Part shown: one piece after another, positions 19,353-27,014 of the stretch | Layout: each line of letters begins with the position of its first letter | Position numbering within the stretch: the stretch's first letter is position 1 | Source of the DNA: Pseudomonas fulva | GTDB taxonomy: Bacteria > Pseudomonadota > Gammaproteobacteria > Pseudomonadales > Pseudomonadaceae | NCBI RefSeq assembly: GCF_015680705.1 | Contig: NZ_JADNYP010000003.1 | Span: forward strand, 62,001-126,000 | DNA length: 64,000 bases | Direction of reading: 5' to 3' | The notes under the pieces: model-generated | What the model saw: the letters and a program-made list of their open reading frames with translations, nothing else | Database searches by the model: none | What the model was told of the DNA's origin: nothing | Position numbers and translations under genes: made by a program

Positions 19353-19788
19353 GCACGGCTCCAGGCATGAAGATGACGCGCATTCTACCCCTGAACCGGA
19401 CCCGCGTTCTAAAGCCTGGCCACGGGTGCTGCTCTCCCTGGCCCTGTTCGGCATGCTGGTGGGCTTGATGATTGGCCGCCTGACCGCGCCCGAGCCACGA
19501 CTGCTGGAGCGTGTCGAGGTCGTCGAGAGTGGCTTGGACCTGTGGTTCAACGAGGCGCCGAAGCTGCATGGCGAAACGGTGGATGGCACCTTGGCGCTGG
19601 TGTTCGAAGCCCAAGGCAAGGCGCGCCGTGGACAGTTGCGCATGCAAGGCAAGCCGGTTGGCTGGCAACTGCGCGAGAGCGACCATGGCATGCTGTTGAC
19701 GGTGGTCGCCGCGCGTCCTCTGCAGGGCGAATGGAGCCTTGCAGAGGAGGCGGGGCGCTGGCGGGTGCAGGTGAGGCTGCACGAATAA
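19351..19788 (+). CDS. Small single-span membrane protein, function unknown
   Basis: 145 residues. About 24 polar residues are followed by one transmembrane segment (about 25-44, [18 protein letters not shown]), then a small soluble, probably periplasmic beta-rich domain ([21 protein letters not shown] ... [20 protein letters not shown]). I do not recognise a family. The position between trmL and ntrC corresponds to a hypothetical gene in other pseudomonads. The ATG at 19351 overlaps the trmL start codon on the other strand and has AAGGA about 12 nt upstream; a shorter start (GTG just before LLSLALF) is possible. Its stop overlaps the T-tract of the predicted sRNA terminator. Confidence 0.7.
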   Translation: MHGSRHEDDAHSTPEPDPRSKAWPRVLLSLALFGMLVGLMIGRLTAPEPRLLERVEVVESGLDLWFNEAPKLHGETVDGTLALVFEAQGKARRGQLRMQGKPVGWQLRESDHGMLLTVVAARPLQGEWSLAEEAGRWRVQVRLHE

Positions 19789-19839
19789 AAGAGGGGATAT
19801 CCTGGCCTGCCTGTACCAGGGTCCCCGAAACTGGAGATA
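19786..19839 (-). ncRNA. Predicted short NtrC/sigma-54-dependent sRNA (NrsZ-like)
   Basis: Starting 12 nt after the -12 element of the sigma-54 promoter at 19850-19865, the leftward transcript would be about 50 nt: a short leader, then a hairpin (GGGGA/CCTGG pairing with CCAGG/TCCCC, 10-nt loop, small internal loop), then TCTTTTATT. The hairpin has a T-tract only on this strand. Between the ntrC stop and this promoter there is no other reason for a minus-strand terminator here. The place, next to ntrC, matches the nitrogen-regulated sRNA NrsZ described in P. aeruginosa; the equivalence is inferred. Confidence 0.6.
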
Positions 19840-19849
19840 CCTGACTTAA

Positions 19850-19865
19850 TGCAGGTGCCGTGCCA
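19850..19865 (-). promoter_or_regulatory. Sigma-54 promoter for the predicted sRNA
   Basis: Read on the minus strand: TGGCACGGCACCTGCA. It matches TGGCAC-N5-TTGCA in every fixed position except C for the first T of the -12 element. An NtrC-like site lies about 95 bp upstream. Confidence 0.7.
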
Positions 19866-20235
19866 GTTTCGCAATGGCCCTGTAATCAGGGTTTGCGGGT
19901 TGTCGCAGGGGAGGGCCAGGGGAAATATTGCCTTCTGGCAGTGCAGCAGGCACAGGATCGGTGCAATGTGGCTGGAATCACACCCGCTAGAGCGGTGGCC
20001 GCCGGACCGGCCGCGATGGCCCGCAACGCGGCCCCAGGGTCTGCCAGACCTCTCGCCGACACGGCCCGCACGGGAGCAATTGGCTTTCTAGTCTGCGGAT
20101 CTTGGGACCGCTCGTGCCCTGTCGCGGCACAGCGGCCGTTACACGCGAGGTGTGCTTCCAGCGCCATCGGTGGGTGTTTGCAGCGCGCGACGCGAAACAA
20201 TCGCTCGGATCCACCTCGATCCCGACGGCTCAATG
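19866..20235. other. ntrC-downstream intergenic region
   Basis: About 370 bp without a credible coding frame. It holds the NtrC-like site (19949-19965) and a REP-like inverted repeat, GGCCGCG at 20009-20015 and CGCGGCC at 20027-20033. I see nothing else ordered up to the ntrC stop. Confidence 0.5.
19949..19965. promoter_or_regulatory. NtrC-binding-like site upstream of the predicted sRNA
   Basis: GGCACAGGATCGGTGCA keeps the GCAC...GGTGCA dyad of the NtrC consensus (TGCACCAAAATGGTGCA), about 95 bp upstream of the sigma-54 promoter, a normal enhancer distance. Confidence 0.6.
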
Positions 20236-21666
20236 TTACTCGCCATCGTCTTCGTCCGTGCCATCGACCTTCATGCCCAGTTCCTTGATCTTGCGTGTCA
20301 AGGTATTGCGGCCCCAGCCCAGCAGCACGGCGGCATCGCGGCGGCGGCCGGCGGTGTGCTTCAGGGCGGTCTCGATCATGATGCGCTCGAAGCTGGGCAC
20401 GGCGCTGTCCAGCAGGTTGGACTGGCCACGCGCAAGCGCCTGGTCTGCCCACTGGCGCAAGGCTTGCTCCCAATTGGTCACCGGTGCGGTGTCCTGCGGC
20501 AGGTTCAATAGCTCCGGTGGCAGGTCGCCGATCAGCACTTCGCGGCCAGAGGCCATGACCGTGATCCAGCGGCAGGTGTTTTCCAGCTGACGGACGTTGC
20601 CTGGCCAGGGCAGGTTGCGCATGAACGCCTCGGTTTCCGGCTTGAGCAGCTTGGGCTCGACCGCCAGTTCCTGGGCGGCGCGCCCGAGGAAGTGACGAGC
20701 CAGGGTAGGGATGTCTTCACGCCGGTCGGCCAAGCGCGGGATATGGATACGGATCACGTTCAGGCGATGGAACAGGTCCTCGCGGAACTTGCCGGCCTGG
20801 ACCAAGGTTTCCAGGTTCTGGTGAGTGGCCGCGATGATACGCACATCGACCTTCACCGGTACATGCCCGCCGACCCGATAAAACTCGCCATCGGCCAGGA
20901 CCCGCAACAGTCGCGTCTGGGTATCGGCGGGCATGTCGCCGATTTCGTCGAGGAACAGCGTCCCGCCGTCGGCTTGCTCGAAGCGTCCGCGGCGCAGGTT
21001 GGCCGCGCCGGTGAAGGCGCCTTTTTCGTGCCCGAACAGCTCGGACTCCATCAGGTCCTTGGGAATGGCTGCCATGTTCAGGGCGATGAACGGAGAGGCA
21101 GCCCTCGGGCTGTGTCGGTGCAGGGCATGGGCGACCAGCTCCTTGCCGGTACCGGACTCGCCGTTGATCAGCACGGTGATGTTGGAATGACTGAGTCGGC
21201 CGATGGCCCGGAACACTTCCTGCATTGCCGGAGCCTCGCCGATGATTTCCGGGGTGCGGGCCAGGCTGGGTGGCGCGGCGAGACCTTGCTGTTCCTGGGC
21301 ATGCTGGTTGGCGCGCTTGACCAGCGAGACGGCTTCGTCGACGTCGAACGGCTTGGGCAGGTACTCGAACGCCCCGCCCTGGTAGGACGCCACGGCGCTG
21401 TCAAGGTCGGAATGGGCGGTCATGATGATGACCGGCAGGCGGGGATGCTGCTCACGGATCTGGGCCAGCAGGTCCAGGCCACTGGTGCCAGGCATGCGGA
21501 TATCGGAAATGATCACGTCCGGTTGCTGTCTGGCCAGGCGGCCCATGACCCCGTCGGCGCTGTCGAAGCTCTGGGTGGTCATGCCTTCCTGTTGCAGGGC
21601 TTTTTCCAGGACCCAGCGGATCGAGCGGTCGTCGTCGACGATCCAGACGGTTTCACTTCGGCTCAT
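20236..21666 (-). CDS. ntrC: Nitrogen regulator NtrC (NR(I)), sigma-54 activator
   Basis: A 476-residue response regulator. The receiver domain (about 1-120) has the acidic pocket DDD and the phosphorylated aspartate in ISDIRMPG. The AAA+ domain (about 140-370) has Walker A GESGTGKE, the sigma-54 contact loop GAFTGA and FLDEIGD. The carboxy-terminal Fis-type helix-turn-helix is RRRDAAVLLGWGRNTLTRKI. ATG 21666 overlaps the ntrB stop as ATGA, indicating coupled translation. It binds the sites seen before glnA and near the predicted sRNA under nitrogen limitation. Confidence 0.97.
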   Translation of the reverse strand: MSRSETVWIVDDDRSIRWVLEKALQQEGMTTQSFDSADGVMGRLARQQPDVIISDIRMPGTSGLDLLAQIREQHPRLPVIIMTAHSDLDSAVASYQGGAFEYLPKPFDVDEAVSLVKRANQHAQEQQGLAAPPSLARTPEIIGEAPAMQEVFRAIGRLSHSNITVLINGESGTGKELVAHALHRHSPRAASPFIALNMAAIPKDLMESELFGHEKGAFTGAANLRRGRFEQADGGTLFLDEIGDMPADTQTRLLRVLADGEFYRVGGHVPVKVDVRIIAATHQNLETLVQAGKFREDLFHRLNVIRIHIPRLADRREDIPTLARHFLGRAAQELAVEPKLLKPETEAFMRNLPWPGNVRQLENTCRWITVMASGREVLIGDLPPELLNLPQDTAPVTNWEQALRQWADQALARGQSNLLDSAVPSFERIMIETALKHTAGRRRDAAVLLGWGRNTLTRKIKELGMKVDGTDEDDGE

Positions 21667-22748
21667 GAGGCTGTGGCTCCTTGTTCCAGGGGCAGGAAGA
21701 TCGAGAAGGTGGTATGCCCGGGATGGCTCTCGCATTCGATCAGACCCTGGTGCTGGCTGATGATGTTCTGGGTGATGGCCAGGCCCAGCCCGGTGCCGTC
21801 CGGGCGTCCGCTGACCATGGGATAGAAGAGGGTGTCCTGCAGTTCCGGGGCAATGCCAGGGCCGTTGTCGATGATCTCGACACGAGCCACCAGGCGGTGC
21901 CGCGTGTGACCGATGGTGAACTGCCGCATGGCCCGGCTGCGCAAGGTGATGCGCCCCAGGCGCAATTCGTTCTGGCCGCCGATGGCCTGCATGGCGTTGC
22001 GCACGATGTTGAGCACGGCCTGGATCATCTGCTCGCGATCGATGAGGACATCCGGCAGGCTCGGGTCGTAGTCGCGGGCCAAGGTGATGCCGCCCTGGCT
22101 TTCCGCTTCCACGAGGCTGCAGACACGCTCGAGCACTTCATGAATGTTGGTCAGCGCCAGGGAAGGCAGCTTGTTCGAGCCGAGCATGCGGTCGACCAGA
22201 TTGCGCAGGCGGTCCGCCTCTTCGATGATCACGTTGGTGTAGTCGCGCAGTTCGGCGCTGGGCAGCTCTCGGGCCAGCAACTGCGCGGCCCCGCGGATAC
22301 CACCCAGGGGGTTCTTGATCTCGTGGGCCAGGCCACGGACCAGCATCTTGGTGGTTTCCTGCTTGGAGAGCTGGGCTTCTTCCTTGGTGATGCGCAGCAG
22401 CCGGTCGCGCGGATGAACCTCGATCAGCAGCAACGTCTGGCCCTGGTTCAGGATTGGCGTGACGGCGTAGTCCACGGTGAGGGTCTGCCCCGTCAACGAT
22501 GTCAGCTGGGCCTCGCGCTTGGTGAAAGGGTGCGCCTGCTCGACGGCCTGGCGCAGCGAGTTGAGTGCCTCGGCCGACTCGGTGAACAGCTCGCTGATGA
22601 ACTGGCCATGGCTGCGTTGGCCGCTGACGGCCAGCAGCATTTCCGCGGCCGGGTTCATGTACTCCAGGCGCAAGGCGCCGTCGAGCAGGAGGGTCGCGGT
22701 GGTCAGGTTGTCCAGCAAGAGACGGTGCAGTGCATCGCTGATGGTCAT
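21663..22748 (-). CDS. ntrB: Nitrogen-sensing histidine kinase NtrB (NR(II))
   Basis: A 361-residue soluble kinase/phosphatase for NtrC. It has an amino-terminal PAS domain (about 5-115), a phospho-acceptor histidine in LAHEIKNPLGG, the N box NIVRNAMQAIG, and the ATP lid DNGPGI with DGTGLGLAI. No membrane spans. It is expected to be controlled by PII (GlnB/GlnK), as is known for the family. ATGA overlap with ntrC. An NtrC-like site sits about 230 bp upstream, inside the preceding gene. Confidence 0.96.
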   Translation of the reverse strand: MTISDALHRLLLDNLTTATLLLDGALRLEYMNPAAEMLLAVSGQRSHGQFISELFTESAEALNSLRQAVEQAHPFTKREAQLTSLTGQTLTVDYAVTPILNQGQTLLLIEVHPRDRLLRITKEEAQLSKQETTKMLVRGLAHEIKNPLGGIRGAAQLLARELPSAELRDYTNVIIEEADRLRNLVDRMLGSNKLPSLALTNIHEVLERVCSLVEAESQGGITLARDYDPSLPDVLIDREQMIQAVLNIVRNAMQAIGGQNELRLGRITLRSRAMRQFTIGHTRHRLVARVEIIDNGPGIAPELQDTLFYPMVSGRPDGTGLGLAITQNIISQHQGLIECESHPGHTTFSIFLPLEQGATAS

Positions 22749-22977
22749 GGGGCGTCGTTGACCTCTTTTGGCACATGGATGCCTCGGTATGGACCGTAGG
22801 CGAACGCGCCGACAATCCGCTGATGCTGGAAAAATGCAAGAACCAAACCAAGGCTCCGAAACGAAGCGAGGTTTTTAGGAAAAGACCTCTATTCGGGCAT
22901 GTCCCAGTGTCGAAGGCCCTGACGGCATGACAAGACGCCCCGTAATGAATTTTCTAGCCATGGAAGTAGTCGGAGAA

Positions 22978-22994
22978 TGCACTATTTTGGAGCA
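22978..22994. promoter_or_regulatory. NtrC-like site upstream of ntrB
   Basis: TGCACTATTTTGGAGCA retains TGCAC and GG-GCA half-sites of the NtrC consensus. It overlaps the last codons of the chorismate mutase gene, about 230 bp before ntrB. No sigma-54 promoter is seen nearby, so if used it might govern a sigma-70 promoter or act from a distance. Confidence 0.5.
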
Positions 22995-23548
22995 TTTTCG
23001 GCCAAGTGAGCTTGGCAAAGTCGTCCAGTGGCACGGGCCAGCGCAACCTGCCTGAGCATGTCGTCCGAACGCTCTGCCAAGGCAGCGGCCAGTCGCTCCT
23101 GGCATTGCGGCCAGCTCTGCTGGTCGAAGCGGGCAAGCTCGTCAAGCAGTTGGTGCTGCAATCGGTCCAGTCGCGGGCGCAAGACCTGGCCCAGGTCCTG
23201 CCGCTCGAGGGCCGGCGCTTCACCCAGGGCATGCCAGCGCGACAGCAAGGTGTACTGCACCAGCTTGCTGGCTTCCATCTGGTCGACGAAAAAGTCTTCT
23301 GCCCGATCAGGCGCCAGGTCATGGTCGGCTGCTGCCAGGCGAACCGCGGCGATGACCTGGCGCTCCCGTTCGCTGGCCTGGACCGGCTGGCCAAGGTCCC
23401 ATTTGTGCAATGCAACGATATCGGCCAGTTCCAGGCGTCGCTCGATGGTATCAAGCAGGGGCGTGATGGTTGGGTCGGCAGGTGCGGTAGTGGCGCAGCC
23501 AGCCAGGGCGAAAAGAACAAGCGAGCAGGCAGGAAAGGTCGGGCGCAT
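22982..23548 (-). CDS. Exported chorismate mutase, AroQ-gamma type, probable lipoprotein
   Basis: 188 residues. The amino terminus MRPTFPACSLVLFALAGC fits a lipoprotein signal peptide with lipobox L15-A16-G17-C18 and alanine at +2, so outer-membrane anchoring is predicted. The mature part matches the secreted chorismate mutase family: LLDTIERRLELADIVALHKW, then VQASERERQVIAAVRLAA, FFVDQMEASKLVQY and SRWHALG. It would convert chorismate to prephenate outside the cytoplasm, for which no clear metabolic purpose is established. It lies between glnA and ntrB and is read in the same direction. Confidence 0.85.
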   Translation of the reverse strand: MRPTFPACSLVLFALAGCATTAPADPTITPLLDTIERRLELADIVALHKWDLGQPVQASERERQVIAAVRLAAADHDLAPDRAEDFFVDQMEASKLVQYTLLSRWHALGEAPALERQDLGQVLRPRLDRLQHQLLDELARFDQQSWPQCQERLAAALAERSDDMLRQVALARATGRLCQAHLAENAPK

Positions 23549-23626
23549 GATGGAAACTCCAGGTCAGAAGTTCCGAGTCTGCTCCGTGGATCAGGCCATA
23601 CCAGTCGGCGCTTTCCCGTATGCTTG

Positions 23627-23660
23627 TCCGAAAAGCAAGAACGGCCTCCAATGGAGGCCG
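23627..23660 (-). terminator. Rho-independent terminator after glnA
   Basis: On the minus strand CGGCCTCC, loop ATT, GGAGGCCG, then TTCTTGCTTTT. It lies 36 bp past the glnA stop and separates glnA from the chorismate mutase gene. Confidence 0.85.
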
Positions 23661-23695
23661 CTCGCGGATGCATCGAACGCCTGGCGTCGCCTACA

Positions 23696-25102
23696 TCAGA
23701 CGCTGTAGTACAGGTCGTACTCCAACGGGTGGACGAAGGTGCGGACCTTGATCTCTTCCTCGGACTTCAGCTCGATGTAGGCATCGATGAAGTCGTCGGA
23801 GAACACGCCGCCCTTGGTCAGGAATGCACGGCCCTTGTCCAGTTCTTCCAGGGCTTCCTTCAGGCTGCCACAGACCTGCGGGATTTCCTTGGCCTCTTCC
23901 GGTGGCAGGTCGTACAGGTTCTTGTCGGCGGCATCGCCAGGGTGAATCTTGTTCTGGATGCCATCCAGGCCGGCCATCAGCAGGGCGGCGAAGCACAGGT
24001 ACGGGTTGGCGGCCGGATCCGGGAAGCGGGCTTCGATGCGGCGGGCTTTCGGGCTGGACACGTACGGGATGCGGATCGAGGCCGAACGGTTGCGTGCCGA
24101 GTAGGCCAGCATGACCGGGGCTTCGAAGCCTGGCACCAGGCGCTTGTAGGAGTTGGTGGACGGGTTGGTGAAGCCGTTCAGGGCCTTGCCATGCTTGATG
24201 ATGCCGCCGATGAAGTACAGGGCGGTATCGGACAGGCCGGCGTAGCCTTCGCCAGCGAAGGTGTTCTTGCCTTCCTTGGAGATGGACATGTGCACGTGCA
24301 TGCCCGAGCCGTTGTCGCCATACAGTGGCTTGGGCATGAAGGTCGCGGTGCGGCCATAGGCATCGGCGACGTTGTGTACGCAGTACTTGAGAGTCTGTAC
24401 TTCGTCAGCCTTGGCCACGAGGGTGTTGAACTTGACGCCGATCTCGTTCTGGCCGGCAGTCGCTACCTCGTGGTGGTGCACTTCGACGACCTGGCCCATC
24501 TCTTCCAGGGCATTGCACATGGCAGTGCGGATTTCATGATCGTGGTCGACCGGCGGCAGGGGGAAGTAGCCGCCCTTGACGCCCGGACGGTGGCCCTTGT
24601 TGCCACCTTCGACGGCCTGGTCGGTCATCCAGGAGCCCTGCTCGGAGTAGATCTTGAACATGGCGCCGGAAATGTCGGACTTGAACTTCACTTCGTCGAA
24701 GATGAAGAACTCCGGCTCCGGGCCGACGAAGACGGTGTCGCCGATGCCGGTGGACTTCAGGTATTCCTCGGCGCGACGGGCGATGGCGCGCGGATCGCGG
24801 TCGTAGCCCTGCATGGTGGAAGGCTCGATCACGTCGCAGACGAGGATCAGGGTCGGTTCTTCGGTGAACGGGTCCAGCACGGCGGTACTGTCATCCGGCA
24901 GCAGGATCATGTCGGAAGCTTCGATGCCCTTCCAGCCTTCGATGGAGGAACCGTCGAACATCTTGCCAGCTTCGAAGAAGTCGTCTTCCAGTGCATCGCG
25001 AGCTGGCATGGTGACGTGTTGCTGCTTGCCTTTGGTGTCCGTGAAACGCAGATCAATCCACTTGACGTCATGATCCTTGATGAGTTGAACCGACTTCGAC
25101 AT
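23696..25102 (-). CDS. glnA: Glutamine synthetase, type I
   Basis: A 468-residue dodecameric GS that makes glutamine from glutamate, ammonia and ATP. Family landmarks: [21 protein letters not shown], the metal/ammonia segment [21 protein letters not shown], and the adenylylation tyrosine in [10 protein letters not shown]. That tyrosine implies control by GlnE. ATG 25102 is preceded by GGAGGA. The upstream region carries a sigma-54 promoter and two NtrC sites, so transcription should rise under nitrogen limitation. The ntrBC genes lie just downstream, as in the enteric glnA-ntrBC cluster, but a terminator and the chorismate mutase gene intervene. Confidence 0.98.
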   Translation of the reverse strand: MSKSVQLIKDHDVKWIDLRFTDTKGKQQHVTMPARDALEDDFFEAGKMFDGSSIEGWKGIEASDMILLPDDSTAVLDPFTEEPTLILVCDVIEPSTMQGYDRDPRAIARRAEEYLKSTGIGDTVFVGPEPEFFIFDEVKFKSDISGAMFKIYSEQGSWMTDQAVEGGNKGHRPGVKGGYFPLPPVDHDHEIRTAMCNALEEMGQVVEVHHHEVATAGQNEIGVKFNTLVAKADEVQTLKYCVHNVADAYGRTATFMPKPLYGDNGSGMHVHMSISKEGKNTFAGEGYAGLSDTALYFIGGIIKHGKALNGFTNPSTNSYKRLVPGFEAPVMLAYSARNRSASIRIPYVSSPKARRIEARFPDPAANPYLCFAALLMAGLDGIQNKIHPGDAADKNLYDLPPEEAKEIPQVCGSLKEALEELDKGRAFLTKGGVFSDDFIDAYIELKSEEEIKVRTFVHPLEYDLYYSV

Positions 25103-25201
25103 GTTGTCCTCCGGATGGTCTAGGGCACGGTGGGCCGCTACCCTGGAAAAAGGTTGCCGCTGGGCGCGCATAGTCGGCCAAGCTTACCTGCCTCACAAGG
25201 G

Positions 25202-25217
25202 AGCAAATTGCATGCCA
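25202..25217 (-). promoter_or_regulatory. Sigma-54 promoter of glnA
   Basis: Minus-strand TGGCATGCAATTTGCT matches TGGCAC-N5-TTGCW with one change. Predicted start near 25191, leaving an 89-nt leader. Confidence 0.85.
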
Positions 25218-25290
25218 GTGCCCGAAAATGGCCAGGTTGCGCCATGTACGTGCTTGCGCACGGCATCTCGGTGCAAAACGGCCGACTGGA

Positions 25291-25307
25291 TGCACCCTTT
25301 GGATGCA
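25291..25307. promoter_or_regulatory. NtrC site 1 for glnA
   Basis: TGCACCCTTTGGATGCA shows the TGCA/TGCA dyad with CC and GG next to the arms, about 75-90 bp upstream of the sigma-54 promoter. Confidence 0.8.
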
Positions 25308-25321
25308 TTCAAGGCAACATG

Positions 25322-25338
25322 CGCACCAAAAAAGTGCC
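25322..25338. promoter_or_regulatory. NtrC site 2 for glnA
   Basis: CGCACCAAAAAAGTGCC keeps GCACCA-AAA and GTGC of the NtrC consensus, 31 bp (three helical turns) from site 1, the usual paired-enhancer arrangement. Confidence 0.8.
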
Positions 25339-25360
25339 ATGCCTGCCGTCTGTACAAAAG

Positions 25361-25379
25361 TTGCTCAAAGCTTGAGCAA
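25361..25379. promoter_or_regulatory. Perfect inverted repeat in the thiI promoter
   Basis: TTGCTCAA-AGC-TTGAGCAA, 8-bp arms, directly upstream of a TATAAT at 25387-25392. It overlaps the expected -35 zone of thiI, so it could be an operator. No known regulator is recognised. Confidence 0.5.
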
Positions 25380-25386
25380 TTTCCGC

Positions 25387-25392
25387 TATAAT
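25387..25392 (+). promoter_or_regulatory. -10 element for thiI
   Basis: A consensus TATAAT 41 bp before the thiI ATG. The -35 partner is poor (nearest candidate TTGCTC at 20-bp spacing), which suggests extended or activator-aided use. Confidence 0.5.
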
Positions 25393-25433
25393 TCGCGCCC
25401 CCCATTTTCGGCAGGCATGCGCGCGCTGTTTTC

Positions 25434-26888
25434 ATGAAACTCATCGTCAAAGTCTTTCCAGAAATCACGATCAAGAGCCGGCCGGTGCGCAAGCGCTTTA
25501 TCCGCCAGCTCGGCAAGAACATTCGTACCGTGCTCAAGGATCTCGATCCGCAGCTCGCGGTCGAGGGTGTCTGGGATAATCTCGAGGTGAACACCTGCGT
25601 CGAGGATGAAAAGGTTCAGCGCGAAATGATCGAGCGCATGACCTGCATGCCCGGCATCGCGCACTTCCTGCAGGTCGAGGAATACCCGCTGGGCGACTTC
25701 GACGATATCGTCGCCAAGTGCCGGGAGCACTTCGGCCACCTGCTGGCCGGCAAGCGCTTCGCCGTTCGCTGCAAGCGCGGTGGCCATCATGGTTTCACCT
25801 CGATGGACGTCGACCGTTATGTCGGTAGCCAGCTGCGTCAGCAGTGCGGTGCCGCCGGCATCGACCTGAAACATCCCGAGGTCGAAGTGCGCCTGGAAAT
25901 CCGTGACCAACGCCTGTATGTGGTGCATACCCGCCATCCAGGCATCGGCGGTTATCCGCTGGGCGCCCTCGAGCAGACCCTGGTGCTGATGTCCGGCGGC
26001 TTCGATTCCACCGTCGCGGCCTACCAGATGATGCGCCGCGGGCTGATGACGCACTTCTGCTTCTTCAACCTCGGCGGCCGAGCCCACGAGCTGGGCGTGA
26101 TGGAAGTGGCCCACTACCTGTGGAAGAAATTCGGCAGCAGCCAGCGCGTGCTGTTCATCAGCGTGCCCTTCGAGGAGGTGATCGGCGAGATCCTCGGCAA
26201 GGTCGACAACAGCTACATGGGTGTCACGCTCAAGCGCATGATGCTGCGCGCCTCGGCGCGCCTGGCCGATCGCCTGGAAATCGACGCGCTGGTCACCGGC
26301 GAGGCCATCTCCCAGGTATCCAGCCAGACCCTGCCGAACCTCGCCGTGATCGATCAGGCTACCGACAAGCTGGTGCTGCGTCCGTTGCTGGCCAGCCACA
26401 AGCAGGACATCATCGATACCGCCTACCAGATCGGCACCGCCGAATTCGCCAAGCACATGCCTGAATACTGCGGCGTGATCTCGGTGAACCCGACCACCTG
26501 CGCCAAGCCGCACCGGGTCGCCCGCGAGGAAGAGCAGTTCGACATGGCCGTGCTCGAGCGCGCCCTGGAGCGCGCCCGCTTCATCTCGATCGACAATGTC
26601 ATCGACGAACTGGGCAAGGACGTGGAGATCGAGGAAGTCGCCGAGGCCCTGCCAGGGCAGATCGTGATCGACATCCGCCATCCCGATGCCCAGGAAGACG
26701 AGCCGCTGGTGCTCGAGGGCGTCGAAGTGCAGGCGTTGCCGTTCTACGCGATCAACAGCCGCTTCAAGCAGCTCGATGCCAACCGCCAGTACCTGCTTTA
26801 TTGCGACAAGGGCGTCATGAGCCGCCTGCATGCGCATCATCTGCTCAGTGAGGGACATGCCAATGTGCGTGTTTATCGTCCGGCATAA
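25434..26888 (+). CDS. thiI: tRNA 4-thiouridine synthase / thiamine sulfur carrier enzyme ThiI
   Basis: A 484-residue cytoplasmic enzyme that adenylates U8 of tRNA and transfers sulfur to make s4U, and also sulfurates ThiS for thiamine. Domains in order: amino-terminal ferredoxin-like and THUMP (about 1-165), PP-loop ATPase with [15 protein letters not shown] (about 180), and a carboxy-terminal rhodanese domain with the persulfide cysteine in [11 protein letters not shown]. The rhodanese domain is characteristic of gammaproteobacterial ThiI. It is divergent from glnA. Confidence 0.96.
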   Translation: MKLIVKVFPEITIKSRPVRKRFIRQLGKNIRTVLKDLDPQLAVEGVWDNLEVNTCVEDEKVQREMIERMTCMPGIAHFLQVEEYPLGDFDDIVAKCREHFGHLLAGKRFAVRCKRGGHHGFTSMDVDRYVGSQLRQQCGAAGIDLKHPEVEVRLEIRDQRLYVVHTRHPGIGGYPLGALEQTLVLMSGGFDSTVAAYQMMRRGLMTHFCFFNLGGRAHELGVMEVAHYLWKKFGSSQRVLFISVPFEEVIGEILGKVDNSYMGVTLKRMMLRASARLADRLEIDALVTGEAISQVSSQTLPNLAVIDQATDKLVLRPLLASHKQDIIDTAYQIGTAEFAKHMPEYCGVISVNPTTCAKPHRVAREEEQFDMAVLERALERARFISIDNVIDELGKDVEIEEVAEALPGQIVIDIRHPDAQEDEPLVLEGVEVQALPFYAINSRFKQLDANRQYLLYCDKGVMSRLHAHHLLSEGHANVRVYRPA

Positions 26889-27014
26889 GGTTCCGGGGCT
26901 CAATGGCGGCAGCATCCGCCATCGCCCTCCCGACCCACGGGCCCGCTGAGCACCATTCATTCATATTGGCCGCCTAGACTGGCGGCAACCGAATCCTCTG
27001 ATCGAGATACACCT

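Noticed and set aside
20084..20100. TGGCTTTCTAGTCTGC as a second sigma-54 promoter in the ntrC gap
   Set aside because: Spacing between -24 and -12 is one base too long and -24 lacks AC.
22764..22780. TGGCACATGGATGCC upstream of ntrB as a possible sigma-54 promoter
   Set aside because: The -12 GC is at the wrong distance from the -24 GG and the sequence points away from ntrB.
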